From assembly GCA_949316495.1 (NCBI GenBank), contig OX439010.1:17788809-17852808 (forward strand): DNA of 64,000 nt. The letters are read 5' to 3'. The notes beneath the pieces are model-generated. The model was not told the origin of the DNA and did no database searches. It saw nothing but the letters and a program-made list of their open reading frames with translations. Source of the stretch: Amphiduros pacificus. Lineage: Eukaryota > Annelida > Polychaeta > Phyllodocida > Hesionidae. The translations under genes and the position numbers were made by a program. Every line of letters begins with the position of its first letter. Position 1 is the stretch's first letter. Shown here one piece after another: positions 24,873 through 40,689 of the stretch.

Positions 24873-27800
24873 AAGTCAAAATCATCCATTGAACACTATG
24901 TCAACAAACCTTTCTGAGATGACCAAACTCCTGCTTAGTAAAGGCTTGCTTATAATATTCAGTTTGGGACACTGGAATGATATTGCTCAATAAAGGTTTG
25001 TCTATTAGGGTTTCCTATTGGTACAGACCACAACAATGGTCATCTTAGTACTAGTATATTACCAGGCACTCTCAGCATAATACAATAATCATGGCTGGAG
25101 TACTGGTTGATTTCAAGGAGATGGCTTATTTTTATCACAATTTCATGACCACATATCATTTAAACATACCGAAAACTCTGTACAGTCCTGTGACCTCCGT
25201 GATTTAAAGGAGTGATTTAAAGGCGATAGCGGAGACGATCTTCGTTTTGCATGAAATATTGTACCGGTTCACAATTGGTAATTAATGATTGTGGTGCAAA
25301 CAAGCTTTTCCCTTTTGTTATTTTATACATGGCTTGGCTTTATCTGCAGTTCATCAAAGCCAAAAGGTATGAAACTCAATCTGGCAAATTCTCTATTCAT
25401 TATTTGTCAATTTAAAAGCTCAAAATATTCCATATTCATTTTCACGCCTTAAAGCCTAACTGCAAATATAATTGTATGTTGTGTCCATTTTGAACTAACA
25501 TCAATTAATCAATTATATTTCTATTTGAAGAGCCAATTTTGGGAGATGCTTAACATGCTGATGTTGCATTTTGGCTGGAATATGCTCTCTTAAAATCAAT
25601 ATACAAAGCACCGAAGCACATGCATTTAATGAATATTTTGAATAAATCCGAAACAGACGAAGAACATTGATGTGGATCATTGGCTAATAAACATCAGATT
25701 CACTGGTAGTAACGAACATCGGTCCTATCAGTTTAGACAGAAGCCTGTCAGTGGGACACAATGGTCTACCCTTTTTAAATAGTGATTGTGGATCTTTCTT
25801 TTGCATTATCGCATAGGTTATGATGACACAAACCACGTAATGGAACATAGGCTACCAATGTACATAAGAAAACTCAAAATTATATGCATATTAACTTCCT
25901 GATATGCGAATTATACAATTTACAATTCGAATTGTGACAATAGTTGAAATATTTGATTGAGCTGAGAAAGTTAAGAAAATGTGATTGAGGTTTACATTTG
26001 AAATCTAGTACAACCAGAATCGTTATCCCCAACGGACATCAGATGAAATACTCTCTTAATATTTACTCTCATCACCTTAAGAAATGCACATTTCAAATTC
26101 AGAAATCAATTACTTGGTTTCTGTCACAATTCCACATTTTGCCACGATGAATGCAGGCAAATATTGGAAGGAGAGTATGGAGTTTGCGGCTGCATTACAG
26201 TTTTCATCAGGGCGGGACAATGCAGAGTGGTGTGCCGCCAGAATATGGGCTGATGTTCCCCCTTCACCCTATACAGGCCTGCAAGTCATCTACTCAGCTC
26301 CTCTGCATCTGATAGTGTTCCCTCTTACATTCTGCCTTCATTCAAAAACCTCCCCCCATTTGTGAGAAGCAAATCAATATGTGTTTCAGTGAAGACATGG
26401 GTGTGTGGTGGTTGTGATTACATTCTGAGCTTTTCTCTCATTTGTATTCCTGGGCTGACCTTGTCAGTGGCAAACGAGAGGCGACACACCCCAAGGTCAA
26501 ATACAGCTGGGGATGATGAACATGGAAAGTGAAAAAACTATTGTCAGTTTATGTCAAATAATGTGACTATGCTGTCAGTTCATGTCATTAACACTGATCT
26601 GGTATTGCAAATAGTTTCTTTGATCCACCTTTAATGAAACGCAAAATAACCATGATAAGCCGGCTAGAGCGATTTATTAACTTGTAATTTGCGCGTAAGG
26701 TGAGTCCGGTGGTCAGATCACCAACCAATTTGACCTAGATAAGGTCTGCTCAAGCCCCGTGAGCAACCGGACGAGAAGCTTTGTTGCTGATCACGTGCTT
26801 AACCCTAGATGGATAATTAAATTTTCTCTGGTGTAATAAATGTGCCAAGGCACAGATAGAACATATAGACCGCCTTCTTGTCTATAATGATTGACTTTCC
26901 ATCTTCCGCTTCAGTGGCGCCCTCCCATGGGATATACACTCCTTAGCGTGAATCAGATTAACTGTGCATACCTGAATCATAGGGCTCTATAATTGGCTAG
27001 AAACAGTATAGCTGTTTTTCCCAAAGCATTTCTAAACGTTGAGAATAACCTAATAAATAACCAACCGGAAGTCAGGTGATCCACAAACAGGAAAGCTCCA
27101 TATCACCATTGTGCACTGTTCAGATCTCTGCATTAAGGCATACTACGGTGGATCCCACCAGAAAAATCAGGTCAACGAACTTTGTAAATCAGATGTGTAT
27201 TCCCCAGTCCTTGATTGATCACTACCATGTATCATATAGATTCAATCTGTGTCATTCTATCAAGCCATGTGTTTGTGCACACATTTGATAGTGTTCTAAC
27301 CTGCCATATATTCAAAATGAAAATATAATTAAGACACATCACTGGGGCGAGTTTAGTTTCTGAGATAAGAGAATTAATGGTGTCCTTTGATTTTCAGCCA
27401 CTCCACATCTCCAAAAATAGCATTGAACCAATCAGATTTGAGTAGGTTGACCTTGACAAAATTACTAACGTGTTCTTCACAGCTTATTGGCTTGAGTGAG
27501 TAACATCCATGTTATGAATTTTAATGAGGAATAATGGGCAAATGTGAAAAAAATGATATGTGATGAGATGAGAAATATCAAAGGGCAATGTCCTGTTCAC
27601 ACACTTTGAGTTCACAAGTGATCAATAAAGTCCAGTGTTGAACCGAAGTTTTCATGTCAAGCGCAAACCTTGTTTTCCGGTAAATCTCTCCAATTTGCAT
27701 GTGACTCTGTTTGGCTGATAGTTGATAAGGACCAATTGTGCCTGATTGGTTCTATTCCTTTGACCTCAAACACTGAAGGGCATGCGCAAAGTGGCTTTCA

Positions 27801-30800
27801 CCACATGTGTCCACGGAACTCTTGTCACAAATAAGTCTCCTCTTTTAGTCGATAAGGCCACCTCGCGGGTGGTGCGCTAGTTGAGACGTGAAGGATTTAT
27901 AACGTACATGCATAAGTCTCCTTCTTGCTTTTTCGTTGGACATTGGTCAATCTCCTTTTGCTCATGCTTTACACATTCAGCAAACCTTTTTTGTAAGCAA
28001 TTGTGCAAAATCGAGATGCTTTAATATCCTATTAAATAGCTGTTAGGCATAACTGCTTGATTTGCATAAAAAAGGGCAATAGAAATAATCTTTTCCCGTA
28101 TGTGAAAAAAACATTTAAGAGGATGTGATTCCCTTTCTCTGGGGTCAACTTATGTTTTCATATTTCATGCAAATATTATGTCAAAATGAAGATAAAATGT
28201 TTCCGAATTTGATTCCAGAGCACGCCCTAGAACACACAACACAAAGGTAAATATATTTATCGCCCAAAAAGCAGGATGCTATATTTATCTGTAGTAGTCA
28301 CATTCTTATATACGTCGAATTTTCCATCCAGCAGAACATATATTTTTAATGACCTAAGGTATTTATCAGGCGCCATTTTCAGCGCAATGAGATTCAGAGG
28401 CGCCTCAAACAGCATAATAGCAGTCTCACACTGCTGGGATCAATTCTAAAAGAAATGAGTGGTCCAAAAGAACTTATCTGCCACTATCAAATTTTGATTT
28501 ATATATGTGTAAAATAAAGTATCACACAGCTAACCATCTCATTCATATAGTGACCTATGGATAATCACAGAGGAACTGATGCCAATAAGCTTGTGGTATA
28601 ACCAACTGTTTCATAATCTGTGAAAGGGAAGAGGCCATGGATTGTAGGGAATTGTCTTTATTTCTTCTTTGTAATTTGTTCCAACACAATTATAGTCAAG
28701 GAAATTGACTCTAATTACAGTCTAGGAAATTGACTATACATTTGTTGTTCTTTCAGAGGGTGTTGTCTCAATTTTTAATGCAAACCTGCGCAGAAATTTG
28801 AAAACTGACAAAGAGAATACAAACAAACTTTCACTCGTCCAGGAAAATATTTTGACGGGATAATTCATGATCTTTTTAAACATAAGGTTTTGATTGATGA
28901 ATGTAAACAAATTGCATGAAATCAAGGTGAAATTTGATTATATTAAATTAATACGTTTGGGGAACTGTTATTACACACTTCAAAAGCCGTATTTATTAAA
29001 TTAAATGTTGACATTCATATTTCAAATGCAGGGCCATAAATTGTTTATTTTCCTCCAGGAATTTCGGGTTATAAGTGCTGGAATAACACTGTAATTACCT
29101 ACTTTACACAATTGATGTGATATCATATGCACATTATAAATATTTCCTTTAGGTTTAGATATATAAAATTTGACTGATGACGTCACATGCCATCATAAAG
29201 TTTTGCAGCTATTTTCAACCAACTTTCAGCCATGTTCATTTCAATGCATTCACAGCTTGACTACCACAATCACAAATGATTTTGTTCCAAACACAATATC
29301 TGAATGCACTCCAAATTTCTCAATAATTGGTTACTGTGTTCTTTAACTATATAACTACACCATATGACAAGTATTCAAAAGACTATATTTTGAGTTCAGT
29401 ATAACATTAAGTATGGAGAAAATTTTAGATGGTGAATTACCCTTCTTTTTTTAAACTTATACATTTTACTTCGCATTATCATGTCTTGATAATATGATTC
29501 TACAAAATTCAATTATCCAGAAAATAGACTATTTGTTCATCTGATAACTTTCAGTGAAACAAATTTTAGTGCCATCGTAATTAATTTTAAACACACATTG
29601 AATAGTCCCATCAGATATGCACACCACTTTGCACAGATTTTATTTGTGTTAAATATTTTCAGTCTCACACATGCTCATTGTGAAAACGCATGTAATAACA
29701 CCTGACAGCGGGTTCAATGAATGAGATGGTAGAGATTCTAATCAGTATTTTCACACATTAGTGGATCTCTGCAGGATTTACAATGGCACACTCCTTACCC
29801 AGGAGAGACGCCATTCAATGGTTTTGAAGTTTGGTAATCCGCTGCCTGATGGAGAATGATAGTTATATGCAATCTGATCATTTCCATCTTCTTGTGTTTC
29901 AGAGATTACAATAAGAAATGCCCTTGTCCTGAATTCAAGCTCTTAATCTGTTTAAAAATCTAATTACTGTTTTAAATTGATAAAAAGATAATAAGTATAA
30001 AACCGGGATATAACTTTTCTATTACAATTAAGGGTTTGGATTTCTTAGTTGATTTTGTCAAGGAACTCTTCTTGTCAGTGTCATTTTTCATTAAACATAC
30101 CTGAATGATGTTAGATTTTTGAGTAATCCAAATATGAATATATATCTATATATTCAGACACTATATTAGACGCTATATTTAACAATCATATTCAATCAAG
30201 GACTAACTTTTTGATTTCAAAGCAAGAGAACCTGTACTTTGTTTAAATTTGTTTTAACTACTTGATTGAAATTACAATAAAGGTTGTTTGGATTTCTAAT
30301 GTGAACTGGATGTCATTAATTGGGGAAATCAGTTAGGCAGCACTCATTCTGCTACAAGTAGGTCTCGACATGAGATAACTGAAATAATGTTGAAAGGGAA
30401 CGTCTACCTGACAAATAGTATAATATAATCAGTTTATGTTTAGACTCCATTATGGTATTGATCAAAACAAAGTTTTTTTTATTTCTGCAGGACCGGTTAT
30501 TGTTATCTGTTGTTTAAGAACATCTTGAAGTTCGTGAAATACGGTCTTTTTTGTGATCAGTGGAAACCAGGAAAACTGTGAACTATAGATAAAAACCTAC
30601 CTTAAACACAATGATGCAAGCAGGCCTACCTTTAATAAAGGCCCATTTCGTCCTCATGCGTGCCTACTTAAAGCAGCGCTGAAATTGTGATCTCCTGCTC
30701 TGTATACCACATTTACCGTGATCAGTGTGTGTAATTGAGCCTTGGCGTGCCAACAATGAGGCTAAAAGCTTCCTAAAAGTAATTACCCTAAATGCTCTCC

Positions 30801-30929
30801 AGGTTTTATCATCTTCTTGGGCTGCACAACATTTCTGACAGGAGCCGCATTTTGTCTGAGGAAAGAAATTGCCCTCCCATTGTTTCTGCCATTATTCACA
30901 GAGTGCACTGCTATCATATTCATATTTCA
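24873..30929. other. intergenic DNA, no gene seen
   Basis: Only short frames (at most about 93 residues, 26084-26365) with no recognisable domain. A family 2 SINE fragment lies at 30351. Confidence 0.4.
30351..30398 (+). mobile_element. SINE family 2 fragment
   Basis: CTACAAGTAGGTCTCGACAT followed by GAGATAACTGAAATAATG and TTGAAAG matches the family 2 block. The 3' AAACCCC end is missing here. Confidence 0.55.
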
Positions 30930-31170
30930 TGAGAATAAATAAGTAAACTGACCTGATAAGGTTCACACATAGGTTAAAAAATATGTAGTCTTAAAACGTC
31001 TAAACAAAGGTACAAAAATATGTAATCTTACCTCAAAAGGTTATTAAAAATAAATAACTGACCTCAGGAAGTCTATATACAGATAAAAGAAGTAGGTAAC
31101 CTGGCCTCAAAAGGTGTATACATAGGTTACAAAATAGGTAACCTGACCTCAAAAGTTTATACATAGCTAT
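30930..31170. repeat. diverged tandem repeat, about 40-50 bp unit
   Basis: The blocks TAACCTGACCTCAAAAGGT and ATACATAGGTTACAAAATA recur about five times with moderate divergence. A 60-residue minus-strand frame over it is a by-product. Confidence 0.7.
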
Positions 31171-34100
31171 CAAATATTCAGTAATGCTTATTTCTCCAAA
31201 ATAGTTTTTATTCAAATATTAGCAAAGAGGAACTTCTGTTCAGTTCATATTCATACTATCATCTCTTCATTATGAAAACAATAGCAAATACAGAGACATT
31301 TGTTTTCCGATGAGGATGCCATAAAAAACAGGTGATATAATAATAACATGTTGCTTATCTAATGTGTGGTCAGACTCTGCAAATATGTCAGACTAAAGCC
31401 GTCTGTGCTGTATATTGATTTAAACACACTTTATCTATAAACATCAATCCAGGCCCCATTATCTTCTTTACCGGCGGTTGATAAACACTTCATTTCCATT
31501 ATTAAATACATGCTGCCTCTCCAGTCATTGTTTCAACTGAGGTAATCACAGGGAAATACGTATTTGCACAATGATATGTACTGTACAAGTATTCCCTATC
31601 AAACAGTTTTAGACCTTATATTCTGATCATTATCATGAATATGGCACCCAACATGTACAGTCATAAACTGCCATGTGCCTGAGGAGCCAATGCTGAACTC
31701 ATGACCAGCCCATACATCTTGATTTATTATGTTTGGAATGGCTCCATTGGGGGGCAACATTTTGACATCAAGTACCATGTGATAAATCAATGGTGTCACA
31801 TATGTCTTTGCACAGGCTTCTGGTAAATCCAGCATTTTCAAATACTTGCAAAGCTCCTTGCATACAATATCGTATCATTTCAGGGTTACATTATTCGCCA
31901 AAATTCAATATAATATTTATGTAAAATGATATCGTAGTCCTTTTTCAGTATGTATCATATTTTCAAAAGATAGCAATCCAAGGCATTTAATAAATATTTT
32001 TGATATAAACGTTCCACAATGCTAAATACATGTTAGGTGACATGCATCTTGACAATACAGATAAGAGGTGGCACAAATGATGAAATATGATGCTCATCCA
32101 GAGAACATTCCTTGTCATATCTTGTTCATTATCAAATGTTGTGTCACAATAATGTTCTGTTTTCCCCTTATTTTTTAGAAATCGGTAGGAATAGCTTCGC
32201 CAAATGACTCATTGTGTCATTATTTCAATGTTACAAGTTCCTGGCTACAACAGAAAACCATGTTCATCTGATTAGCTATCGAAAAATATCTTTCCGTTTA
32301 TCAGATATATTCTATCTATTTTGTATTTTGTGACAGAAATATATTTCTTTCCTGTTAGATACAGACAGTTAGAATTGTCGTAATAAACACACAATACCAC
32401 TGTTATTTTTTGGTTTATATTGTGGAAATAGTATAAATTTAACCTTCATTCACATTTAAAATGTCAAGAAAAGGTGTCATATCATATCTTGGCATGTATT
32501 CCCCGCGGATGTAAAAGTACAGAATAATATCGAATTTAACATAGATATTTTTTGTACAATCAATACTTCCGTTTGGAATAAACACTTAAACAAATAAAAA
32601 CTTTAACACTGAATAACAAACTTGATGCAGTCAGGTAAAATACATATCATAATTTGGCTACCAGTTTTGGCAAGAATATGTTGTGCAGTCTTTCAAAACA
32701 GTACAGAAACAAGAACAATGAATCTGTTAAATTCAACACTTGCAGATATAAATGGCCAAACTGTGTTTCCGAATATTAAAAAGTAAACAATGGTTTTAAC
32801 TTCTTACTAAGCTTTAAGGACTAAGCTATCTGTGTTCTGGGAAGAGTACCACTAATAATGCAGAAAGTATTTGTCCCATACCATTCCATTTCTGCAATGT
32901 GTCACATACAAGTAAAGGGATGGAAACTTAAATCACAGCTTAGGCTCTGGTGATGTTCAGTCTTTAAAGTGTGATTACCCTTGTTATTCATCATCTATAC
33001 ATATAAGTCTCTGTTGAAAAAACTAACCCTAGCCTTACGTTTGGTAATGTGTCTAACAAAATGTAGTACCAATAAACAACAAGAAAGTCTTTGGCCCTAT
33101 TGAGAAAAATTATGTCCAACATGATGTTTTAATCATGTGCTTATTGGAGCAAAACGATGTTTTATATCTCCTCGCAAATGTGATGAGCAGTTATGCAAAC
33201 CTTCGAGGGCTAATCACTCATTAAAGGGCCTACCACTATTGAATCATGACTATAGTTCATTTCAACATAAATTTTATCTCCATAATAAAAAGGAGAATGA
33301 TATGTTTAACATTTACAAAAATGCCATTCTTAAATGCTGCATAAATCATTTTGGATACAAAACAATGATATATATTCTAATTTAATCATTGATAAACAGA
33401 TAGCAGAAGAGTTTCATTGCCCTCAGCTCATATACAGTAATACTATAGAGACACGTGATTGAGCTCAGATTCGTTTTTATCATTATCACTTCAAATAGTA
33501 GTGAAATAAAATCTACATTTGTCTGTGATTTTTAAAGATTTTCCAAGATTTTAAGAGGTGATTTTGAGGAATATGGGGCCTGTGCATTGCTTCAGTGCTA
33601 GTCATTCGCTTACACTTTGTTCATAAAAGGGACGCATTAAGTTGTCAATTTGTAAAATTCCGTGGTTTTATTTTTGTTTTCTAGCACCGTCGATCTAACA
33701 CTACCACGTAGAAGTCTGGAGAACTGACTGATCATAAGAGGGGAGCAGAGTCATGACACCTCATAGAGGACTTACAATCAAAATCAATAATAAATTCAGA
33801 GTATATTTATACAAACCATGCACCTTCCAACAGAAAGATTTAGTTGACGGTTTGAATCGTCTCTTTAAGTCAGTTTATGCATATTGATTCATGTATGATG
33901 CAAATGTCGAGGATGAACGTCAGAGTTGGCTGCATAAGATGTTTATCAAGTTGGGCACAAGCTCCACCATGTTCACTAAATTAAGGCTCAAGAATAACCA
34001 GAACATCGAACACAGACCTGACTCGGCTGGCCCTCACTCATGTCTTGAACACAGCCATGCCTGCTCAGCTCAGTGCTAAATATATGTTCTTTCTACTAGG

Positions 34101-36529
34101 TGACAAACAGCATGAAATTTTAGCTACTTTTACAGTTTACAGTGATTTGCAAATTGTTACTTTTCCTGAAGACATTAACGTCGACTTGAAATGTTTTTTT
34201 CCCATTCACATGCGTTGCCATTCCCATGCATTTTATACCGTCCATCTAATCCCCCTTTAGACTTTAGAAGGCGCTATCTGCCAAAAACAGCAAACTGAGA
34301 CAATGTCCAATAATTTTAATTAGAAATAGTGCTTTAACACTGCCTGTGATATCGTGAATGCACTAACTAATCTTTAAACCCAAACAAAAAATCACCAGTC
34401 ACAAAGGGAGATAATTCATTCAATGAGATAATTCATTCAATGTCTTTACTTGTCAACGCCTTTACAGATTTGATGGTTGCATCATTTCTTTCTCACCATG
34501 CACAAATCCTTACAACCAAAGGAAAACTGTTTTTCTTTCTTAACCCTGAAATAGTTTTCATCGCACCGGTTTACACGTGGATAGGATTTTCACAGAACTC
34601 CACTAGTTTAGAAAAAAAACGAGATTATTTCCAACAAAGGTGACGTTGTAGAAGCAACTGTAGAAGCATGGAGTTCTATGTGCTTTTATCTGCACGCATA
34701 AATAAGCTTCACACCTTTTCAGTGAATGACAGTGAAAGCAGAACTGCACATGATCGAATGTGTAAGGTCTAAGTGTGAAGGTTTGACAAGTCTCATTCTG
34801 TCTATTCTCAACAGTTTTTTTCCTGAAATGATTCAGTATAATGGGTCTATTTATTATTTACATTGTGATGTCAAGTGATCAATTATCCCGTAGGATAGTG
34901 CGGACACGAACGCCAGGAAAATGGCACGTCGATACACATCATTTTGATATGTTAAAAATCCATTTGTGACGATGCCAAATTTTCTCAGCTGTGAAATTAA
35001 ACTTGATTAATCAATTCACAGAAGAAAGGAAGAACAGGCATGAAAGGGTAAGAGAGAATATGTCCACACCGCTTCGCCACAAGCTTCAAAATTATTTTCA
35101 CGGTTTCAGTGATATTAGATGCCAATTCCAAATAAACAATTCCAAATAAACAATTCACAAAACCAATGTTTCAAAAGATGCATAGCATGGATATAGTTCT
35201 ACTCATTATACGTGTGAAATGATAACTATTTCTATATGAATTAGAACACATATCAAATCGAGATATTGTGAAGAAGAGGCTGGACTGTACTGTAAAAAGT
35301 ATGATCATGGACTCTTTGTGAAGATGTTGTTCCTACTTATCCCGGACCTGTACCTACTTCTTTGATCTTACAAAACATCCCAGCCTCCCAGGCCACGCTT
35401 AATGCGGGATCAACCTCTCAAGGAGCAGCATGTCTTAAGTATAGAGAGGGTATTACTCATATCATGCACTTATTAATGAGGAAATGAGCACATGGGGCCA
35501 CGACGATTAATGCCAGATCTCAGCCAGTCTAACCAGATGATGAGAAGCTTTGTTTAAGCAACTTTGTGCAAATTAGAGAGAATCTACAGCCAGGTGGCAA
35601 TTAACAATATCTAATAATAATGAAAAATGAATATTGTGGAATGATATCCTGCTTGATGTGAAATCGAGGCAGGAACCAATTAGATTGTAAATCATCTATA
35701 TGTTTGTGTGCTTTGTGATGACTTGGTTGTTGGGCGAGGAAATGGAGCCCATGGTTCTCACCGGTGGGGCCTGACTGTTTTGTAACTGGCACACAACACT
35801 AATGAAGGATCAGTGTTCGGAGATAATAGTACTGCAATGTGTGTAGCCCATATCTAAGTGGTCTGCTAGACCTCCTCCGAGTCCCTTCCATTTAGATAAG
35901 TTGCCAACTAATGCGATCTCCATAAACCATTGCATCGTGAACAATAGGGCATTATTATACCATGGGTTATGAGCACAGCAGAGTGAAGGGGGATGTTCTG
36001 ATATATGATCAGAGTAGATGGTTTAAGGTTTCATCCTTAACAAATGGGACTGTCACAGAAAATAAAGATAATTTCTGAAAGGAACATACCTCGTGAAGTT
36101 TTATCATTAACTTTTTAATTATTAATTATTATGGGACAGTCAAGGACATTGACAATTATTCGTGTATGGACAACCCTCCTTTAGAATTCTACATAAACAT
36201 AGGGTTTTCCGAGACACAGGGCAGCCACCACAAAGATCTAGTGTAAAGTGCTGATACAGCACTTGTATGGGCAGATTTTTTTATGTTTCGTCATCAACAT
36301 AGAGTATTGTGAATTATGAGGCAGTCAAGAAATGTTGAGTGCAGACTTCCTGCATACACTGTCAGTAGTGGGGCATGGACCAAACCAGACCCCGCAAATA
36401 ATTCATACTTAATGGGCGAGGTGAAAACGATGAAAAGGCCAGTTACAATAAGTAGAAAGGCGACCACTGTGGAAAGGGGGGTAGGGACCTGCAAAGAAGG
36501 AGATGTGAAAGGAAGTTAAATAAAGATTA
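31171..36529. other. intergenic DNA, no gene seen
   Basis: Short frames only. Small local duplications are present near 34410-34440 and 35128-35152. No RNA gene or mobile element is recognised. Confidence 0.4.
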
Positions 36530-36965
36530 ATCTATTGAAACTGGACTAAGGATATAAATGGGGACAAATAGATGAATATTGGAAAGGTCAAGTAAGGTTA
36601 AAGGGGGTGAAGGGGGAATATTAGAGGGGATTTGGTACAAATAGAAGAACACTGAAAGAGTCAAAGTATAGTTAAAGTTAATGATTGGGAACAAGTAGGT
36701 GAATATTGGAGGGGACCAGTCAGGTGAAAAGAGATAAATGGGGACAAATTGGAAAATATTGGAGGGGACCAGTCAGGTGAAGAGAGATAAATGGGGACAA
36801 GTAGGTGAATATTGGAGGGGACAAGTCAAATGAAAAGAGATAAATGGGGACAAGTGGGGGAATATTGGAGGGAACCAGTCAGGTGGAATAAGATTAATGG
36901 GGAGATAAATGGGGACAATTGGAGGAATATTGGATTGGACCAGTCAGATGGAAGCACATGTGCAA
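36530..36965. repeat. purine-rich minisatellite, 53-bp unit
   Basis: GAGATAAATGGGGACAA recurs at about 36733, 36786 and 36839 (53-bp spacing), with looser copies on both sides. Each is followed by GAATATTGGAGGGGACCAGT-like sequence. The plus strand is strongly purine-rich. Confidence 0.85.
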
Positions 36966-39900
36966 GAAAAATGAAATGAGCCAATAGAAAAGAAAAAAGA
37001 AAGTCATTTGTAGAATAATTGGTAGGGATCCATCACAAGAATTAATATCTCAAAGCACAATTACACAATCAGGCATGACATGCTCATATGTTAATGCAGA
37101 ATTACTACGAAATTGCAAGGTAAACATGTAATCTGTCTGTATAACTATGTAATATATCCAAATCATGATAAATAGTTGACAGACATCATTTTCCCGCTCC
37201 CATTCAGATAAATCCAAAAGCATTCTTAAGCAGTTACTCTACGGGCAAAGCATAGGACAGAGTACGTATGCACTTCAGAAATGTCTTATTATTGATGATG
37301 TTGTTGGCATGTCCAAAACGATTTTTTGCCAAATATGGAAAAAGTCAAGAAATGTGTGAATATTGAATAACTTGATTAACTTTTGTGTTTTTTAATGAAA
37401 CCAAGGTGTAACCATCTTTTCTGTCTGTTATACATTGTGGATTTAGCAGCACTTCTGAGATCAGCCTAATGTGTGTACTGAGAATAAGACGTCTACATCC
37501 CATCAGTGACAATAGGGACTATTAATTAAAAGCGCTTGGATAAGAACATTGTCTCGGGACTCTGACTTCTTCCATGCTTTTTGCAAGATTATGTGGGATT
37601 ATTCATTATGCAGCTGATATATTAAGAATTCCTCATCATTTGTTGACAAGTGCATTAGTTTTATTAACGAAACATGCATTTGTATTGAGGCAAATTTGAT
37701 ATTTTCATTCCGAAGAGTGTCATCTGATTCAGAGATGCAAAAGTTTGCCTCAAAGCCTGATTTCCTCTGCGAGATAGTAACAGCACTATGTATGTTGTTT
37801 TTGTTGTCACGTGCTTGGTACCAGGAAGATTGGATGAATTGTAAATTGTAAATTAATGATAGCCTTATCTGATAATTCTTTGGTAATGGGAATTACTTTC
37901 TTTAATAAATACGCGGAAGCACGATGTATATTCATGCGCGAGTTGGGATTAAATAACATGGAAGTAGAATAACAGTATCAATCAAGAACTTATTAACATT
38001 TTAAAAATAAATGTATTAAATACTGAAAAAAATAGGTGTCAATACAAATAATTAATCTTAATCTCATAAACTTGGATATATGGAAGGATTTGCTAACAAT
38101 CCAACAAACCCAAGCAAAGACAAGAATATATAAGAGATAGTTCCAAGAATGTATTTTAGTTTGATCCTCTTTTCCCCAGCCTCTCCTCTTATCAATTTCC
38201 GTTGTCCGAGGAAGGATGGGAACAAGACTAAGGTAACAGATCAGAGAAAACACAGGCCTGAGTTTACCAGGAAATAATCAACCTGCCTCTCATCCTATAG
38301 CAATAGTACCCCGCAAATGGCTGTCAAAGGCTTTGGTCTAATTATTGTGTCCTTAAATGATAGTGCACAAAGTAAAGGCCCCGGGTACACCAGGGTTGCG
38401 TCAACCGGAAGTTGGGTATGGGATTAAATGTTTTAAATGACTCACTGTTGTGTCAGGAAAACTATACAAATCTGGCAGACAACATTCGCGGCATCTTTAA
38501 AGATCATTCCTATGAAAAGTAGGTCTTTGTGTCCTGGTGGCAGGTTTCTATCTCCGATTTGATTGATTTGATTTGATTTGATTTGATATGTTGGCCGCTC
38601 CACTTTTGTCTCGTGGGCACTCAGAGCTTACGCAGCGTGATCCTTTATCATTTTATCACAACTATCCACGCAAATTATGTAGAACTACATAGAATGTGAT
38701 ATTTTGAAAGCACGGATTATCCAAGGTTATTTATATTGCACAGATCTTAAGTGAGTAAAATTTATGTAGAACACTAACAATAGATCGAAGAAAAATCCTG
38801 AAGTGAAAATTGATTTTGCATCTTATTAAATGGATGAGAGGAAAAATGGTATCGGGATATGCACTCCCGAGAAAAAACAATAATCGGATTAGCTTCATTT
38901 CTCACCGTGAATGATTGATGATTTTTTTTATCCCTGGTGATAATGTGTAGAAACCTTTACTTGAATCAATGTCTCAAAGATTGCTGAGAGTTGAAAGAAA
39001 TAAACTTCACATCAATAGTGGAAGCCGTCCAAATTGTTCTCGTTGAAGAGACAGAGATGCCCGGTACACAGAGAAACAACATGGAAAATGGCTTTGATTC
39101 ATTATGTTGAAACATACGATTTTCATTTTTAGGAGGTTGGTGTGGTTTGATGTGGCAGGATGTGCACTTGGCGTGTTAGGACTTGGCAAAACTGCAGTTG
39201 GAACAGGTCATGAGTCTCCTTTGTGAAGTGAAATACAAAGGTGCAAAGGCGTTAAACAGATAGGAGTTCTTTGACAAAGGAGTTCAGTGTTTCTTGGATA
39301 TAGTTCAAATGAGTGACAACAGGGACAGGATATATATCAGTTAAGTAAACAGCCCCTATCAAAAGGGTGAAATCTCAGGCATATTACTCGTGCATCACTG
39401 TGTATTTGTATGAAGAAAGGTGGTTACAAACTATAACAATATACATCATTGGTAGATTTGCATTATTTTCTGAAAGCAACATTTGGCAACAATTAGATTT
39501 AAATTTGAGAATATGGACACAAGATGACACAGTGCCTGTGTTATGAATATGAAAAGACGATTGGTATTATCAATTATTTTCTATAACAATTATACCATTG
39601 AACGTTTACAACAATGCCCAGTTACTAAGCATAAATAAGACATTATCACATGAATGATAAGCATTTATAAACTACCCGTTCCTAACAGTCAACCAATAAG
39701 GAACTCCCAGATTTCCAGTCTTCAAGCGTGTTCAATATCATAATGATAGCCCGGGAATGATAGCAAGATGCAATGCGATATATTACAGAATACGTTAGAG
39801 ATCACCAATCACTGTCGGCATATGTCATATGATATATTACTAATTTTCATTTTGCAGCTATTTTAAATATACCTGTCTCCAATTTCCGTTTAATCAGAAT

Positions 39901-40689
39901 AAGAAGAATTCAACTTATGTCAAACAGTGATTTTTCTCATTAAAATTTTACAATATTTAAGGATACAAGTGTGACAATATTTTACTGCAGCCATGTGCAC
40001 CTTCCATTATAATACAGGCCATTGATTGCGAATCTGTGTTTCCGAGTGTTTCCATTTCCCTGCTTGTGGTGGGATCAATAGCTTACAAAGTGTGCACATG
40101 GGTTTGAGAAGGAGATTGCTGGAATATAGGTACACATCATAGGCAAACATGTGGTGTTGACGCCCCAAAGACTCAAGCACATTCTGAGCAGAAGGTAGGC
40201 AAAGACTGGGATACTGCATACTGTAATTATAAGATGTGTTACCTCTACTGTACAAACTTATACTGAACGTGACAACAGCGCATGGTAAAACAGTGTCCAC
40301 CGAAAGCACTTCAGCTAATTCCTTCTCCTGTCAGATTTATATATGGATTGAATAGGTAAATGTGTGTATCATCATGCTCCAAGTTTAAAGTAAATTACCA
40401 AATGCTTATATTTAAATTATCAGAAAAGTAGTATCAAGAATTTAATAACATTCTTAGTGTAGACATCCCCAATATGAAATATTTCAACATTCTGTGGTAT
40501 TCTGTGCACTATATATGATTGTGCTGCTTTGTTATATTGTCTCATAGGGTTTTGATTATTTGCTCCAATCTTACCATGCATACATAAACACAGACTATTA
40601 AATACGTGACTCGAACACATTGTTAGGTTTTGTTTTGGTATTTTCCAGATATCAGATATTTCTCTCTGATCTCTGTACCTTTTTCATTA
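36966..40689. other. intergenic DNA, no gene seen
   Basis: No convincing coding sequence. A short (GATTT)n run lies at about 38557-38586. Confidence 0.4.
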